From NCBI GenBank assembly GCA_964411985.1, contig CAYPNF010000017.1, positions 75,193 through 139,192 on the forward strand: 64,000 bases of DNA. The letters run 5' to 3'. The stretch's first letter is position 1, and each line of letters starts with the position of its first letter. Shown here in pieces: positions 45,801 to 54,151 of this stretch. The stretch comes from CAYPNF01 sp964411985. Lineage in GTDB: Bacteria; Verrucomicrobiota; Verrucomicrobiia; Limisphaerales; J093. The translations under genes and the position numbers were made by a program. A model generated the notes under the pieces. That model made no database searches. It saw only the letters and a list, made by a program, of their open reading frames with translations, and was not told the DNA's origin.

Positions 45801-46313
45801 CTTACCGGGGCGGAGCGAGACTCCGTGCATACCCTTCATCCGGGCCATAGGGTCATGCTCGCTCAACCACACCGTAACCGACCCATCCTCCCATTCCTCA
45901 ATCTCAGCACCGGCAGGCATGAATGTTGAAGGCCGGTGATGCTGGGGCCAGTTGAACTCGATCCCTCCCGAAATCCAGGGCCCCGCGAGCCCAACCAACG
46001 CCGGCTTGATGACCGTCTGGCGGTAAATGACGTCGTATCCGTTGGTCTTGTCCACCACCGCGTGAATTCGCCCGCCAATCTCAGGCAGGATCATGACCTG
46101 GAGATAGTCGTTCTCCAGGTAGATGGCCTTCCACCTGCGATCCACCTTCGAAATCGAAATGCGGTCGGTAAAAGGCAAAGGATACACCTTGCCGTTGCTC
46201 CCCTGGTAAACCCGCTTCTCGAGGAACATGGGGTTGGGATCAGGGGGGAAAGGCTCGTAGGTGGGTAGAATCACCTCTTCACGCCAGGCTTTGACGGACG
46301 GCTTTGAGCTCAT
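42876..46313 (-). CDS. DUF5107-TPR protein
   Basis: 1145 residues from ATG 46313 (SSKPSVKAWREEVILPTYEP). The first ~440 residues are a DUF5107 region, a galactose-mutarotase-like beta-supersandwich: RWKAIYLENDYLQVMILPEIGGRI, GGIEFNWPQHHRPSTFMPAG, WANVATRVHEAYQSFFPPDV, ELMAGVYTDNQPDFSFLKPGETKTW. The remaining ~650 residues are tetratricopeptide repeats (for example NAMGLWHLRRGEFGEAEGHF, and HYYLANWLYDRRRHQEAVREW). No signal peptide was seen. Related proteins accompany carbohydrate loci in this phylum, often beside sugar porters as here (94 bp upstream). A role in binding or remodelling oligosaccharides is inferred; the catalytic residues are unknown. Confidence 0.75.
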   Translation of the reverse strand: MSSKPSVKAWREEVILPTYEPFPPDPNPMFLEKRVYQGSNGKVYPLPFTDRISISKVDRRWKAIYLENDYLQVMILPEIGGRIHAVVDKTNGYDVIYRQTVIKPALVGLAGPWISGGIEFNWPQHHRPSTFMPAGAEIEEWEDGSVTVWLSEHDPMARMKGMHGVSLRPGKAYVELKVRAYNRTPFVQSFLWWANVATRVHEAYQSFFPPDVWYVADHAKRAVSEYPLCQGHYYGVDYGKRGRGGVPELEHPTQFVPAHCRPHSQILPGNVLRYAPNDLSWYANIPVPTSYMCMGSKEDFFGGYDHARQAGLIHIANHHISPGKKQWTWGNHDFGYAWDRNLTDTDGPYIELMAGVYTDNQPDFSFLKPGETKTWTQYWYPIQKIGPTQHANLDAALSLHLDRKEMRIGVSVSSVFPRAVVRLERSGSALEWDADLEPGKPFVFVSKQAKRVWKLEGTTLRVLDQSGREVIAWTGCAAAKGTVPPPATEPAAPADMVSADELYVTGLHLEQYRHATRCPTAYWREALRRDPGDARCNNAMGLWHLRRGEFGEAEGHFRLAIERLTRRNPNPRDCEPYYNLGLCLRFQMEVLAAGVPAKAAATPRNGSQLFEEAYAAFYKAVWDHAWQASGYHALAEMDCQRRDWPRALQHLDQSLRLNTDNLKARDLRVMVLRRLGRGDEAADALKATLALDPLDWWARYLRDGAVACDTQTLLDLVLDLSRAGLIPEALRLLERATPEPGSGTLPLTHYYRAHLLRVQGKTIRVHQEAAKAAKALPDYCFPARLEEGYLLGAAIAANPRDARGHYYLANWLYDRRRHQEAVREWEISVSFDPQYSVAWRNLGIGYFNIRNQPRKACQAYDRAVKVNPDDARLLYERDQLWKRLGVNPKRRLKTLEDCGPEVSKRDDLTLEFCSLLNQTGQPGRALELLESRQFQPWEGGEGMALGQFARAQLLLGRARLTQGDATGARKCFEAALTPPLNLGETRHLLANASDIHYWLGEACFAEKDTVSARKWWTTAASFRGDFQDMTVRSFSEMTYFTAMAQIRLGKAAAARGLFKSLLHHGQALERLPAKIDYFATSLPTMLLFEDDLQTRQETRALFLQAQAYRGLGQPKRAASLLRKVLKRDPNHALAADLAKEMGLDP

Positions 46314-46490
46314 AAGAGTTAAGTGTAAGCCTAAGACTGGGCCCGGTCCCTGGGAATGCACCAAACGATGATCCGTATGGAGAATCCGCTGATGGGCATT
46401 GATTCCGTTGTCGGGGTCCACGGACTGGCAAATGCCGACCCTATCTGGGCCGTTGACCTTTCCTCACCCTCGGTTCATGGTAGCAGCCCT

Positions 46491-48473
46491 ATGATCACTT
46501 CCTCGTGGACAGGCGTTTTGGCGGCGGTTGCGATGATTCTGGTTGGGGCGAGGGAGGCAATCATCGCAAGCGAAGCAACCGGATTCTACAGGGTGGAGAA
46601 GCGGGCAGGCGTCTGGTGGCTGATGGATCCCGCTGGAAAACCGACCCTCTCCAAAGGAGTCTGCCACATCCAGTTCAAAGGCGACACGATCGGGAACACG
46701 GGAAAGGCTCCCTACGGCGAGGCGAACCAAGCCAAATACGGAAGCGCAGAGGCGTGGCGAACGGCAGCCGCAGGACGGTTGCTCGAGTGGGGCTTCAACT
46801 CCCTGGGTGCTTGGTCAGACCCCGCCCTTTCCAGCGTCCAGGTGCAAGGCAAGCGCTTGGCGGACGCCCCGATTCTCGATTTCGGTTCCCAATTCGTCTC
46901 CGCCCGCAGCAAGGGAGAACAAGCCTGGCTGCACGGCATCTTTCCCGACGTTTTCGATCCTGGATTCGCCGCTTTCTGCGACAAACTGGCCAACGAACGA
47001 TGCCTGGCCCGCAGGGATGATCCAGGGATTCTGGGGTGGTTCACCGACAACGAACTGCGGTGGGGGCCAGATTGGCGAGGCACCGACGAACTGCTCACGC
47101 TTTTTCTGAATCAGCCCCCCACTACACCAGGCCGGAAAGCCGCTATCCAGCTTCTGCGCGGACGGTATTCTGAGGTGAAGCAATTCAACACCGTCTGGAA
47201 AACCGCCTTCAGCACGTGGGCGGAACTGGAGCAGGCCTCGAAAGTGACTCCGCCCTACACGCGCAAGGCGATCTACGCCCAGAACGAAGGTGAGGAACGA
47301 AGTGCCAATGACGCAGATCCACAGCGGGCCGCATTTGTCGCCGACTGTGACGCCTTCCTGGCACCCCTCGCAGAGAATTACTTCAAGTTCACCCGCGACG
47401 CCCTGCGCAAGGTGGATCGTCATCACCTGAACTTCGGATGCCGCTTTGCCTACGTTCCACCCAAGCCGGTCCGTGAAGCCGCAGCCCGCTACCTGGATGT
47501 CATCTCCTTCAACTGCTACCAGACCGACCCGACCTCTACGGTCAAACAGTATGCGGTGTTTGGCTTACCGCTGATCATCGGGGAGTTCACCTTCCGTGCG
47601 GACGATGTCGGTTTACCCAACACCAAAGGAGCGGGCCCCAGGGTCGCCAACCAGGCTGAGCGTGCGCAAGCTTTTGAACGCTACGCGAGACTGCTTCTCC
47701 AGCAACCAGAGGTGATCGGTTATCACTGGTTTCAGCATAACGACCAGCCCAAAGAAGGACGCTTCGACGGCGAGAATTCCAACTATGGAGTCGTGAACGA
47801 GCGCGACGAAACCTACCTTGAACTGACTCGGCGGATGACCACCGTCAACGCTATCGCGCCCGCGTGGCATGCGACCGTCGGGCCCGCTAGTTTTGTGGAA
47901 CCGTTTCGCGACCAACTCAGCGAAGGGTGGAGTTGGGTGCGAGAAGACAAATCCGCCTGGCGCATCGGACAGACCGGCTTGGAGATACGCCTCCAACCAG
48001 GGAACATGTGGGGTCCCCCGAACAACGCGCGGAATATTCTAGTGCGCCCGGTGCCCGATCCAGCCAACCAGGACGTCATCGCCTCCGTGGCCATGGAGAA
48101 CCAGCCGACGGGGCAATATGAACAAGTCGACCTGGTCTGGTACTACGACGATAGCAACATGGTCAAACTGGGCCAGGAACTCGTCGACGGCAAACTGAGT
48201 GTGGTGATGGGACGGGAGGAAAAGGACCGAACGCGGACCATCGCGATCATCCCCTTGGATTCCTACACTCTGCAGGTCAGGTTCCTCGTCAGGGGCAATC
48301 AACTCACCGGGGAGTACAAGCCAGGGAATACCACGGAGTGGAAAACCGCCGGCAGTTGCGATCTTCCCGTGAATGGCGCCCCTAAGATCAGCCTCCAGTG
48401 CTACCAAGGTCTAGCCACGGTAGAACGCTGGGCCAAACTCGCAGGCTTCCAGGTCCATACCCTGGCGCGTTGA
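46491..48473 (+). CDS. agarase-like GH-A glycosidase with a DUF1349-like C-terminus
   Basis: 660 residues from ATG 46491 with a signal segment (TGVLAAVAMILVGAREAIIA). Residues ~30-460 form a TIM barrel of clan GH-A resembling the GH50/GH86 agarases and related galactosidases: KGVCHIQFKGDTI, WGFNSLGAWSD, GWFTDNELRW (Asn187-Glu188 as acid/base), and LIIGEFTFR (Glu near 365 as nucleophile). Residues ~470-655 are a concanavalin-like DUF1349 module (FRDQLSEGWSWV, QYEQVDLVWYYDDSNMVKLG), likely a glycan-binding or lectin-like domain. It is divergent from the DUF5107 gene. The actual substrate may be agar-like, porphyran-like, or another galactan. Confidence 0.7.
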   Translation: MITSSWTGVLAAVAMILVGAREAIIASEATGFYRVEKRAGVWWLMDPAGKPTLSKGVCHIQFKGDTIGNTGKAPYGEANQAKYGSAEAWRTAAAGRLLEWGFNSLGAWSDPALSSVQVQGKRLADAPILDFGSQFVSARSKGEQAWLHGIFPDVFDPGFAAFCDKLANERCLARRDDPGILGWFTDNELRWGPDWRGTDELLTLFLNQPPTTPGRKAAIQLLRGRYSEVKQFNTVWKTAFSTWAELEQASKVTPPYTRKAIYAQNEGEERSANDADPQRAAFVADCDAFLAPLAENYFKFTRDALRKVDRHHLNFGCRFAYVPPKPVREAAARYLDVISFNCYQTDPTSTVKQYAVFGLPLIIGEFTFRADDVGLPNTKGAGPRVANQAERAQAFERYARLLLQQPEVIGYHWFQHNDQPKEGRFDGENSNYGVVNERDETYLELTRRMTTVNAIAPAWHATVGPASFVEPFRDQLSEGWSWVREDKSAWRIGQTGLEIRLQPGNMWGPPNNARNILVRPVPDPANQDVIASVAMENQPTGQYEQVDLVWYYDDSNMVKLGQELVDGKLSVVMGREEKDRTRTIAIIPLDSYTLQVRFLVRGNQLTGEYKPGNTTEWKTAGSCDLPVNGAPKISLQCYQGLATVERWAKLAGFQVHTLAR

Positions 48474-48567
48474 ATCTCCCCACGCGACAAGAAGTTGCCA
48501 GAGTCCTGTGGCGCACTCTCGGCAAGTTCACGCCATTCCCGCAACCGGCCGCGAACGACACCGTGCC

Positions 48568-48674
48568 GCAGCCTGCCAGGCTGCTGTTTCGCGGGTTGCC
48601 TAACCCGCCTCGGGGGCAAGGGCGGAAGGCCTGCCGATTGGGCAATCGGCGGTACGGCAGACAAGGCTGTCTGC
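48568..48674. repeat. array of four short palindromes
   Basis: Units with 7-bp arms and 3-4-nt loops: GCAGCCT/AGGCTGC (48568-48584), GCGGGTT/AACCCGC (48591-48608), GCCGATT/AATCGGC (48633-48650), and GCAGACA/TGTCTGC (48657-48674). The loops all hold a GCC or GGC core, and units 3 and 4 are each followed by ggtac. The arms differ, so each unit is a separate hairpin with a conserved frame. Confidence 0.75.
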
Positions 48675-48774
48675 GGTACCCACAAGAACCCCTGCCCCCG
48701 GCTGAGACCGAGCGCAAGTCACGTCACGTTTGCAGGCTTCTCGGATCGGTGCTCTTGACACCTTCGTCGCAGCC

Positions 48775-48844
48775 TTAGTCGAAACCTTTGTCGGAATCGA
48801 ATTACTTCGACAAAGGCCGCGATTAAGGTTTCAACAAAGACTAA
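48775..48844. repeat. nested multi-arm inverted repeat
   Basis: Arms CCTTTGTCG/CGACAAAGG (48785-48793 and 48808-48816) close a 14-nt loop. Outer arms GAAACC/GGTTTC (48781-48786 and 48827-48832) and TTAGTC/GACTAA (48775-48780 and 48839-48844) nest around it. It may be a terminator-like or repetitive-element structure before the next operon. Confidence 0.55.
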
Positions 48845-48903
48845 AATCGGCGGGCAGCTGTAACCTTTTCGCCATCCGAGCAGTAGTAGAGGGAAATGAT
48901 TGA

Positions 48904-50667
48904 ATGAAGCCTCTACTTCTACCCTTCGGCTGCCTCCTCACCGGATTGGCGACACTTGGCCTCACTCAGGCTGCGTCGTCAGTGGGCGAGAGACCCGCGC
49001 TAAGTGCCTGGATCCCAGAGCAGGCGTCCGTGTGCGTGGAGATCTACCAGCCTGGTCCCCTGCTAGGACCTCTGCTGCGCGCTTCCTTCGCGGACAAGGT
49101 TGCGGCATTGCCAGCCTATGACCGGCGGCGCGATTCGAAACAAATCCAGGATCTGGCCGGGATAGGCCGGTTGTTGGAAGGAACAGCGGGTACGAATTGG
49201 CAGGGGGCAATCCGCAAGTTATCCAGTGAAGGCTTCGCTTTGGCGTTGGGGGGTGACAATCGGCGCCTATTGATCCTGGGCGGCGAAGATCCCGGATTGC
49301 TGGAACAGCTCCATGCCTTTGGCAGACAACTGGCGATTGCCGAGGCCGGGAAACAGGGGCAGGAAGGGCGTGTCCGTTCCATGGACCATGCCGGAGTGAC
49401 AGGTTGGACCTTCGACGGCAAGGAGGCGCATGCCCTAGTAGACCAACGGTTTCTATCCGCGAGCGATCCCGAAGTGCTCAAAATGGCAATCGATCTACGA
49501 ACCTCCGGTGGAGGGGGCTTGGCAGCGCGCGCGGATTACCAAGCCGCGCGCCGGGCAGTGGGAAAGGACGCGACCGGGATGGTCTTCCTGGATCTCCAGA
49601 GACTGCGTGAAGCCCCGCAATTCCTCAGCGCTCTGGACGAACAGCGCCAGAATCCGCTGGTGGCGCTGCTGCTGGCCGGACTGAGCGCTCCCCTCAAGTC
49701 CGCGCCATGGGTAGCTTTGGGCGTGTATCTGGAGACGGACGAACTCGTCCTTCGTGCCTACGCCGGAGGCGACCGGAGCCAGCTCGCGCCTGCGGCCTTC
49801 GCTCGTGCGAGCGGGCCGGCGGGCCCAAGCCCGACCCCTTTGGAAGTCCCGCGGCGCATCGCGAGTTTGAATCTGTACCGGGATCTCGCCGGGTTTTACG
49901 GCGCCAAGGACACGCTGTTTCCCCAGCGCACTTCGGGGCTGATCTTCTTCGAGAATATGATGGGGATCTTTTTCAGCGGACGGAATCTGACCGACGAAGT
50001 GCTGGCGCAAACCCAGCCCTGGATCCAGGTCGTGACCGCACGTCAGGAGTATGATCCCTCGATAGGCACTCCTGAGCCTCAGTGGCCGGCGTTCGCGGTG
50101 GTCTTCGAGCTCCGAAATCCGAACACTTTTGGCGAGGTGGTTGAGGAAGCCTGGCAGAAGGCTTTAGGCTTAATCAACTTCACCCGCGGCCAGAAGGCGC
50201 TCCCCGGATTGATCCTGGATCGCGTGGACCACAAGGGAACCTCCATCACGGTGGCCCGTTACTCAGCCAAGGAGGTACCCGATCGCAACCACTTGGATGC
50301 ACGGTTCAACGTTCGCCCTTCACTTGCGTTGGCGAAAGGCCATGCCATCCTCAGTTCAACGGATCAGTTGGCACGGGACCTGGTGGACGCGCTCGCCAAG
50401 ACACCGTCTCCCGAGGCAGCCGCGCCCACGGGAATCCACACATCCCTCCGCTTCAGCGGCAGCGAGCTTGCGGCCATCCTCAAGTCCAACCGTCCCAGCT
50501 TGGTGCAGGCCAATATGCTGAAAGAGAGCAAGCCCCGGACCGAAGCTGAGATCACCATCGACACCCTCTGCATCCTGGCCGGTTGGGCAGACCAACTGAC
50601 AGTGCAAGTTGGCCAGGGGAAACGGGATGAATTGCTCGAAACGCGGCTCTCCTTCACAAAACCCTGA
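48904..50667 (+). CDS. secreted DUF3352-like protein
   Basis: 587 residues with a signal peptide (LLLPFGCLLTGLATLGLTQAASS). The architecture resembles DUF3352-type proteins: repeated alpha-beta units such as WIPEQASVCVEIYQPGPL, FALALGGDNRRLLILGGED, GMVFLDLQRLREAPQFLSAL, and HAILSSTDQLARDLVDALAK, where each pair of subdomains reports on a stored 'value'. No catalytic motif was seen. It is the first gene of a plus-strand run; the DUF1800 start follows its stop by two bases, so the two are probably translated together. Confidence 0.55.
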   Translation: MKPLLLPFGCLLTGLATLGLTQAASSVGERPALSAWIPEQASVCVEIYQPGPLLGPLLRASFADKVAALPAYDRRRDSKQIQDLAGIGRLLEGTAGTNWQGAIRKLSSEGFALALGGDNRRLLILGGEDPGLLEQLHAFGRQLAIAEAGKQGQEGRVRSMDHAGVTGWTFDGKEAHALVDQRFLSASDPEVLKMAIDLRTSGGGGLAARADYQAARRAVGKDATGMVFLDLQRLREAPQFLSALDEQRQNPLVALLLAGLSAPLKSAPWVALGVYLETDELVLRAYAGGDRSQLAPAAFARASGPAGPSPTPLEVPRRIASLNLYRDLAGFYGAKDTLFPQRTSGLIFFENMMGIFFSGRNLTDEVLAQTQPWIQVVTARQEYDPSIGTPEPQWPAFAVVFELRNPNTFGEVVEEAWQKALGLINFTRGQKALPGLILDRVDHKGTSITVARYSAKEVPDRNHLDARFNVRPSLALAKGHAILSSTDQLARDLVDALAKTPSPEAAAPTGIHTSLRFSGSELAAILKSNRPSLVQANMLKESKPRTEAEITIDTLCILAGWADQLTVQVGQGKRDELLETRLSFTKP

Positions 50668-50669
50668 GC

Positions 50670-52121
50670 ATGCCGGCCTTGCCGAAGCCAACCGACGCCA
50701 GTTCAACGGCCGCTGCCGTTGATGCCGCCGTGGCTCCTCCCGTAGCCTCAACCGAGACTGCCGATTCCCTCGCCTCCGTAGATCCAGCCTGGGCTTGGGC
50801 CCCTTACCAACCGTCCCAAAGTTGTCCATGGAATTCGACCTTGGCGGCTCACCTGTATCGGCGTGCTGCCTTTGGAGCCACCGGGACTGAGCTGCAACGG
50901 GCCGTCAAACTGGGCGCCCAAGCGACGATCGACCAGCTTCTGGACCCACCTGCCGAGGGCTCGGAACTTAGCACCAGCCGGGAAGCTAACGAGGCCCATG
51001 CCGCGCGCTCGGGTGATGCCCAGGGCTTTCAGGCTTGGTGGTTGCGCCGACTCATCGAGTCCGGCAATCCTTTGGTCGAGAAACTCACCCTGTTCTGGCA
51101 CAACCGCTTTGCCATCGGCGCGGCCGCCACGGGCGACCTTCCGTTGTTTCATAGCCATCTCCAAACCCTGCGCGGAAATACCCTGGGTGATTTTCGCTCT
51201 CTCTTGGGCGCCTTGCTCCGCGATCCTGCGATGTTCATCGCGCTTGGCGGAAGCCAGAACCGACGCGCGCAGCCGAACCTCGCTTTTGCCCGTCCATGGC
51301 TGGAAGTATTCACGGTCGGGTCCAGGGCCGCCGGTGCCGAGGACATCGAGGGCGTGGCGCGCGCGTTCACCGGTTGCTTTGTTTACGGAAGCCAATTGCG
51401 TTTCATCGACCGCGAACACGATGACGGGGTCTGGACTGTACTGGGGCGTCGCGGTCAATGCGGGTGCGCGGAACTGCTGGACCTGCTCGCCAGCCATCCG
51501 CAAACAGCCAGGAACCTTGTGCGGGGATTGTTCTGCTGGTTCATCTCCGAGACGGCTTTGCCGACCGACGCGCTTCTTCAACCGCTCGCCGACGCGATTC
51601 TGCTCCCTGGAGGAGTGCGCACGACGGTGCGAACGATGCTGAGCTCGAATCTGTTCTTTTCGCGACGCGCAGTGGGACAGAAAATCAAGTCCCCGGTGGA
51701 ACTGGCAGTGGGACTGGCGCGCGGTTTGGAGGGGACTCCTCCGTGCCTTCCCCTGGCCAGCGACCTGGGGCGTCTTGGGCAACAGTTGAGCGAGCCACCC
51801 ACCGCACGCGGCTGGCCAACCGGCTCTGATTGGATCAACACGATCTCCCTCGGGGCACGCCTTCAACTGGGTCAGGACATGCTGAACGGAAGCAGGGAAT
51901 ACGGGAAGGGGCTCGATCCGTGGCCGACCGCCGAGAAGCAAGGCTGCCGAACAGTCGCTGAAGCGACCCAGTTCTGGCTCGAGCTGCTCCTCCAAAACCA
52001 GCTGCCTGCGTCCTCGGTTCGCACCCTGATCGAGGCCGCCCAACGCGAACGCCCCGGTTCCAGTGCCGCGCGCCGCATCGTGACCAGCATCCTTTGTCAG
52101 CCGGAATTCCAACTCAACTGA
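50670..52121 (+). CDS. DUF1800 family protein
   Basis: 483 residues. The DUF1800 hallmarks are present: HLYRRAAFGATGTELQRAV near the start, KLTLFWHNRFAIG near 150, NTLGDFRSLLGALLRDPAM, and AQPNLAFARPWLEVFT; the C-terminal helices carry TRARSS-type positions as SSAARRIVTSILCQPEFQ. The N-terminal ~50 residues are alanine-rich and lack a normal signal peptide, so export may depend on the DUF1501 partner or be absent. It sits between DUF3352-like and DUF1501 genes with gaps of 2 and 19 bp. DUF1800/DUF1501 pairs are common in Planctomycetes and Verrucomicrobia; function is not established. Confidence 0.85.
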   Translation: MPALPKPTDASSTAAAVDAAVAPPVASTETADSLASVDPAWAWAPYQPSQSCPWNSTLAAHLYRRAAFGATGTELQRAVKLGAQATIDQLLDPPAEGSELSTSREANEAHAARSGDAQGFQAWWLRRLIESGNPLVEKLTLFWHNRFAIGAAATGDLPLFHSHLQTLRGNTLGDFRSLLGALLRDPAMFIALGGSQNRRAQPNLAFARPWLEVFTVGSRAAGAEDIEGVARAFTGCFVYGSQLRFIDREHDDGVWTVLGRRGQCGCAELLDLLASHPQTARNLVRGLFCWFISETALPTDALLQPLADAILLPGGVRTTVRTMLSSNLFFSRRAVGQKIKSPVELAVGLARGLEGTPPCLPLASDLGRLGQQLSEPPTARGWPTGSDWINTISLGARLQLGQDMLNGSREYGKGLDPWPTAEKQGCRTVAEATQFWLELLLQNQLPASSVRTLIEAAQRERPGSSAARRIVTSILCQPEFQLN

Positions 52122-52140
52122 AGATTCCTTGCTCCGGCTC

Positions 52141-53367
52141 ATGAATACCCGAAGACAATTCCTAAAGACAGCCGCGGGCGGGTCATTGGTCCTTTCCCTT
52201 GCACCAACGATCCCTGGTTTGTTGCTCCGCTCTGCTGTCGCTTCCCCGGTATCATCAAACCACGACCGCGTACTGGTGGTCATTCAACTTACGGGAGGCA
52301 ACGACGGGTTGAACACGGTGGTGCCCTTCGCCGACGAAGTCTACGTCCGCAGTCGGCCGACGCTCCGCCTCCCGACTGCGGACCTTCACCGGAATACGCC
52401 GGAGCTGGGTTTGCATCCCAACATGGGGGCTATGGGAAAGCTCTTCGCCGAGGGCCATCTGGCCGTCATCCAAGGAGTTGGGTGTCCGGGACTGAGCCGT
52501 GATCATGAGCGGGCCCTGCGGGTCTGGCAGACGGCTGATCCCGACTTCAAGGGGGTGGACACCGGATGGCTGGGACGCGCGGCGGATGAGCTTTGGCCCA
52601 CGGTCCGGCCGGCCGCACCGGGGGTCTTCGTGGGAGACATACCAAGCCCCTTGGGAATCAACTCCGCCACCACCGTGATCCCATCGCTGCGCACGGCTGA
52701 AGAGGCACTGCCGGAGCGTTTGATTGCTGAAAACTCCACCGCTATCGACGCAGCGGTTCCCAGCTCGTTGCTCGGTCATGTCCAGAGAAGCCTGGTTACG
52801 ATGCAAGCTCAGGCGCGGCGTTTGCGGGCGGCCGTTGCCTCGAGATCCTCCTCGGTCGAGTATCCACCCACTACGTTGGGCCGCGATTTGCGCACAGTGG
52901 CCCGCTTGATTCGCGCGGATCTCGGTATTCGCATTTTTCATACCGAACATGGCGGCGGCGGTATTGGCGGTTTCGACAATCACGCAAACCAGATCGGCAA
53001 CCACTGTGCCTTGCTCAAGCAACTCTCCGAAGCCGTGGGGGCACTGACCTCCGACCTCGCCGCCCAAGGCCTCCTGGATCGGGTCCTGGTCCTCACCTTC
53101 TCTGAGTTCGGTCGCACGGTGGCGGAAAACGGCCGTCGCGGCACAGATCACGGGGGTGCGGGCCCCATGCTCCTAGCCGGCGGCCGGGTTCGCGGCGGCG
53201 TGCTCGGGGTTCACCCCAGCCTTACGGATCTCCAAGAGGGCGCCCTGAAACACCATACCGACTTTCGCTCGGTGTACGCCACGTTGCTGGCAGCCTGGCT
53301 TGGGCTACCCGCCGCATCCATCCTGGGCGGCGAGTTTCCTCACCTCCAACTTCTATCCTCGACTTGA
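52141..53367 (+). CDS. DUF1501 family protein, Tat-exported
   Basis: 408 residues from ATG 52141, which starts a Tat signal: NTRRQFLKTAAGGSLVLSL. The family core is clear: DRVLVVIQLTGGNDGLNTVVP, SRPTLRLP, LGLHPNMGAMGKLFAEGHLAVIQGVG, SRDHERALRVWQTAD, HGGGGIGGFDNHANQIGNHCALLKQL, and FSEFGRTVAENGRRGTDHGGAGPM. These conserved His/Asp clusters resemble alkaline-phosphatase/sulfatase-superfamily metal sites. A start at 52129 would add four residues ahead of the Tat motif and is less likely. It follows DUF1800 by 19 bp and probably acts with it in the periplasm. Confidence 0.9.
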   Translation: MNTRRQFLKTAAGGSLVLSLAPTIPGLLLRSAVASPVSSNHDRVLVVIQLTGGNDGLNTVVPFADEVYVRSRPTLRLPTADLHRNTPELGLHPNMGAMGKLFAEGHLAVIQGVGCPGLSRDHERALRVWQTADPDFKGVDTGWLGRAADELWPTVRPAAPGVFVGDIPSPLGINSATTVIPSLRTAEEALPERLIAENSTAIDAAVPSSLLGHVQRSLVTMQAQARRLRAAVASRSSSVEYPPTTLGRDLRTVARLIRADLGIRIFHTEHGGGGIGGFDNHANQIGNHCALLKQLSEAVGALTSDLAAQGLLDRVLVLTFSEFGRTVAENGRRGTDHGGAGPMLLAGGRVRGGVLGVHPSLTDLQEGALKHHTDFRSVYATLLAAWLGLPAASILGGEFPHLQLLSST

Positions 53368-53458
53368 AAAGCCCCCACTTTAGGGTCGGTACTGCCGATC
53401 CGGCTAACGCGATGAACCTATTTACCATGCCCACCAGCCCAGCCCAGCGGAGGAAACC

Positions 53459-54151
53459 ATGAGTGACATCACGGTCGAGGTCACCAACGTCCACAAAAGC
53501 TACCTGCTTGGGTCGGCCGCGGTCGGCGCTCTCCGGGGGGTGGATCTTTTGGTGCGCCGCGGGGAGTTCGTCGCGTTGATGGGGCCTTCTGGCTGCGGCA
53601 AGACCACGCTGCTGAACCTGATCGGGGCCGTGGACCTTCCTTCCCGCGGCACCATTCGCATCGACGGCGTGGACTTACAGGGGCTCTCGGACGATCAACT
53701 GGCGGATCTGCGCCGTGACCGCATCGGGATGGTCTTTCAGTTCTACAATCTGATTCCCACCCTGACCGCCTGTGAGAACGTAGAGATCCCCATGCAATTT
53801 AAGGGGGTGGGCGCTGGTCAACGAAGGAACCGGGCGCTGGAATTACTGGGTCGAGTCGGTCTGAAAGACCGGGCAGATCACCAACCGGCCGAACTCTCGG
53901 GTGGCGAACAGCAGCGGGTCTCCATCGCCCGCGCCCTGGCCAATGAACCAGCCCTGGTGCTGCTGGACGAACCCACCGGTGACCTGGATAGCGTCACTGG
54001 TCAGGAAGTGCTTGCCCTCCTGAAGGACTTGAATACGCGGGAAGGGGTGACAATGGTCATCGCCACTCACGACGCCACCATCGCCGAAGGCAGTTCCCGC
54101 GTGGTCCGCCTCCGCGACGGCCGAGTGGAGTTGCCGCCCCCCGGATCATGA
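53459..54151 (+). CDS. ABC transporter ATP-binding protein (LolD/MacB-like)
   Basis: 230 residues with a strong Shine-Dalgarno, GGAGG five bases before the ATG. The ATPase motifs are intact: Walker A GPSGCGKTT (42-50), Q-loop VFQFYNLIPT (~92-101), signature LSGGEQQRV (146-154), Walker B LVLLDEPT (166-173), and H-loop ATHDA. The Q-loop and the -NLIPTLTACENVEIPM- stretch are typical of the MacB/LolD exporter group. Its stop overlaps the permease start by four bases, so the two form one transporter that may move lipoproteins, peptides, or other envelope molecules. No LolC/E-type third subunit or MacA partner is present nearby. Confidence 0.95.
   Translation: MSDITVEVTNVHKSYLLGSAAVGALRGVDLLVRRGEFVALMGPSGCGKTTLLNLIGAVDLPSRGTIRIDGVDLQGLSDDQLADLRRDRIGMVFQFYNLIPTLTACENVEIPMQFKGVGAGQRRNRALELLGRVGLKDRADHQPAELSGGEQQRVSIARALANEPALVLLDEPTGDLDSVTGQEVLALLKDLNTREGVTMVIATHDATIAEGSSRVVRLRDGRVELPPPGS

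Larger units (their letters stand above)
48474..48903. other. repeat-rich intergenic region
   Basis: About 430 bp without a convincing gene. It holds the four tandem palindromes at 48568-48674 and the nested hairpin at 48775-48844. Positions 48845-48903 lead to the DUF3352-like gene and contain gaggGAAATG-like sequence near the start. Confidence 0.6.

Noticed and set aside
24215..48473. SusC/SusD-type or sulfatase-type PUL
   Set aside because: No SusC/SusD pair and no sulfatase were found; the SUMF1-like domain alone is not evidence of sulfatase maturation.
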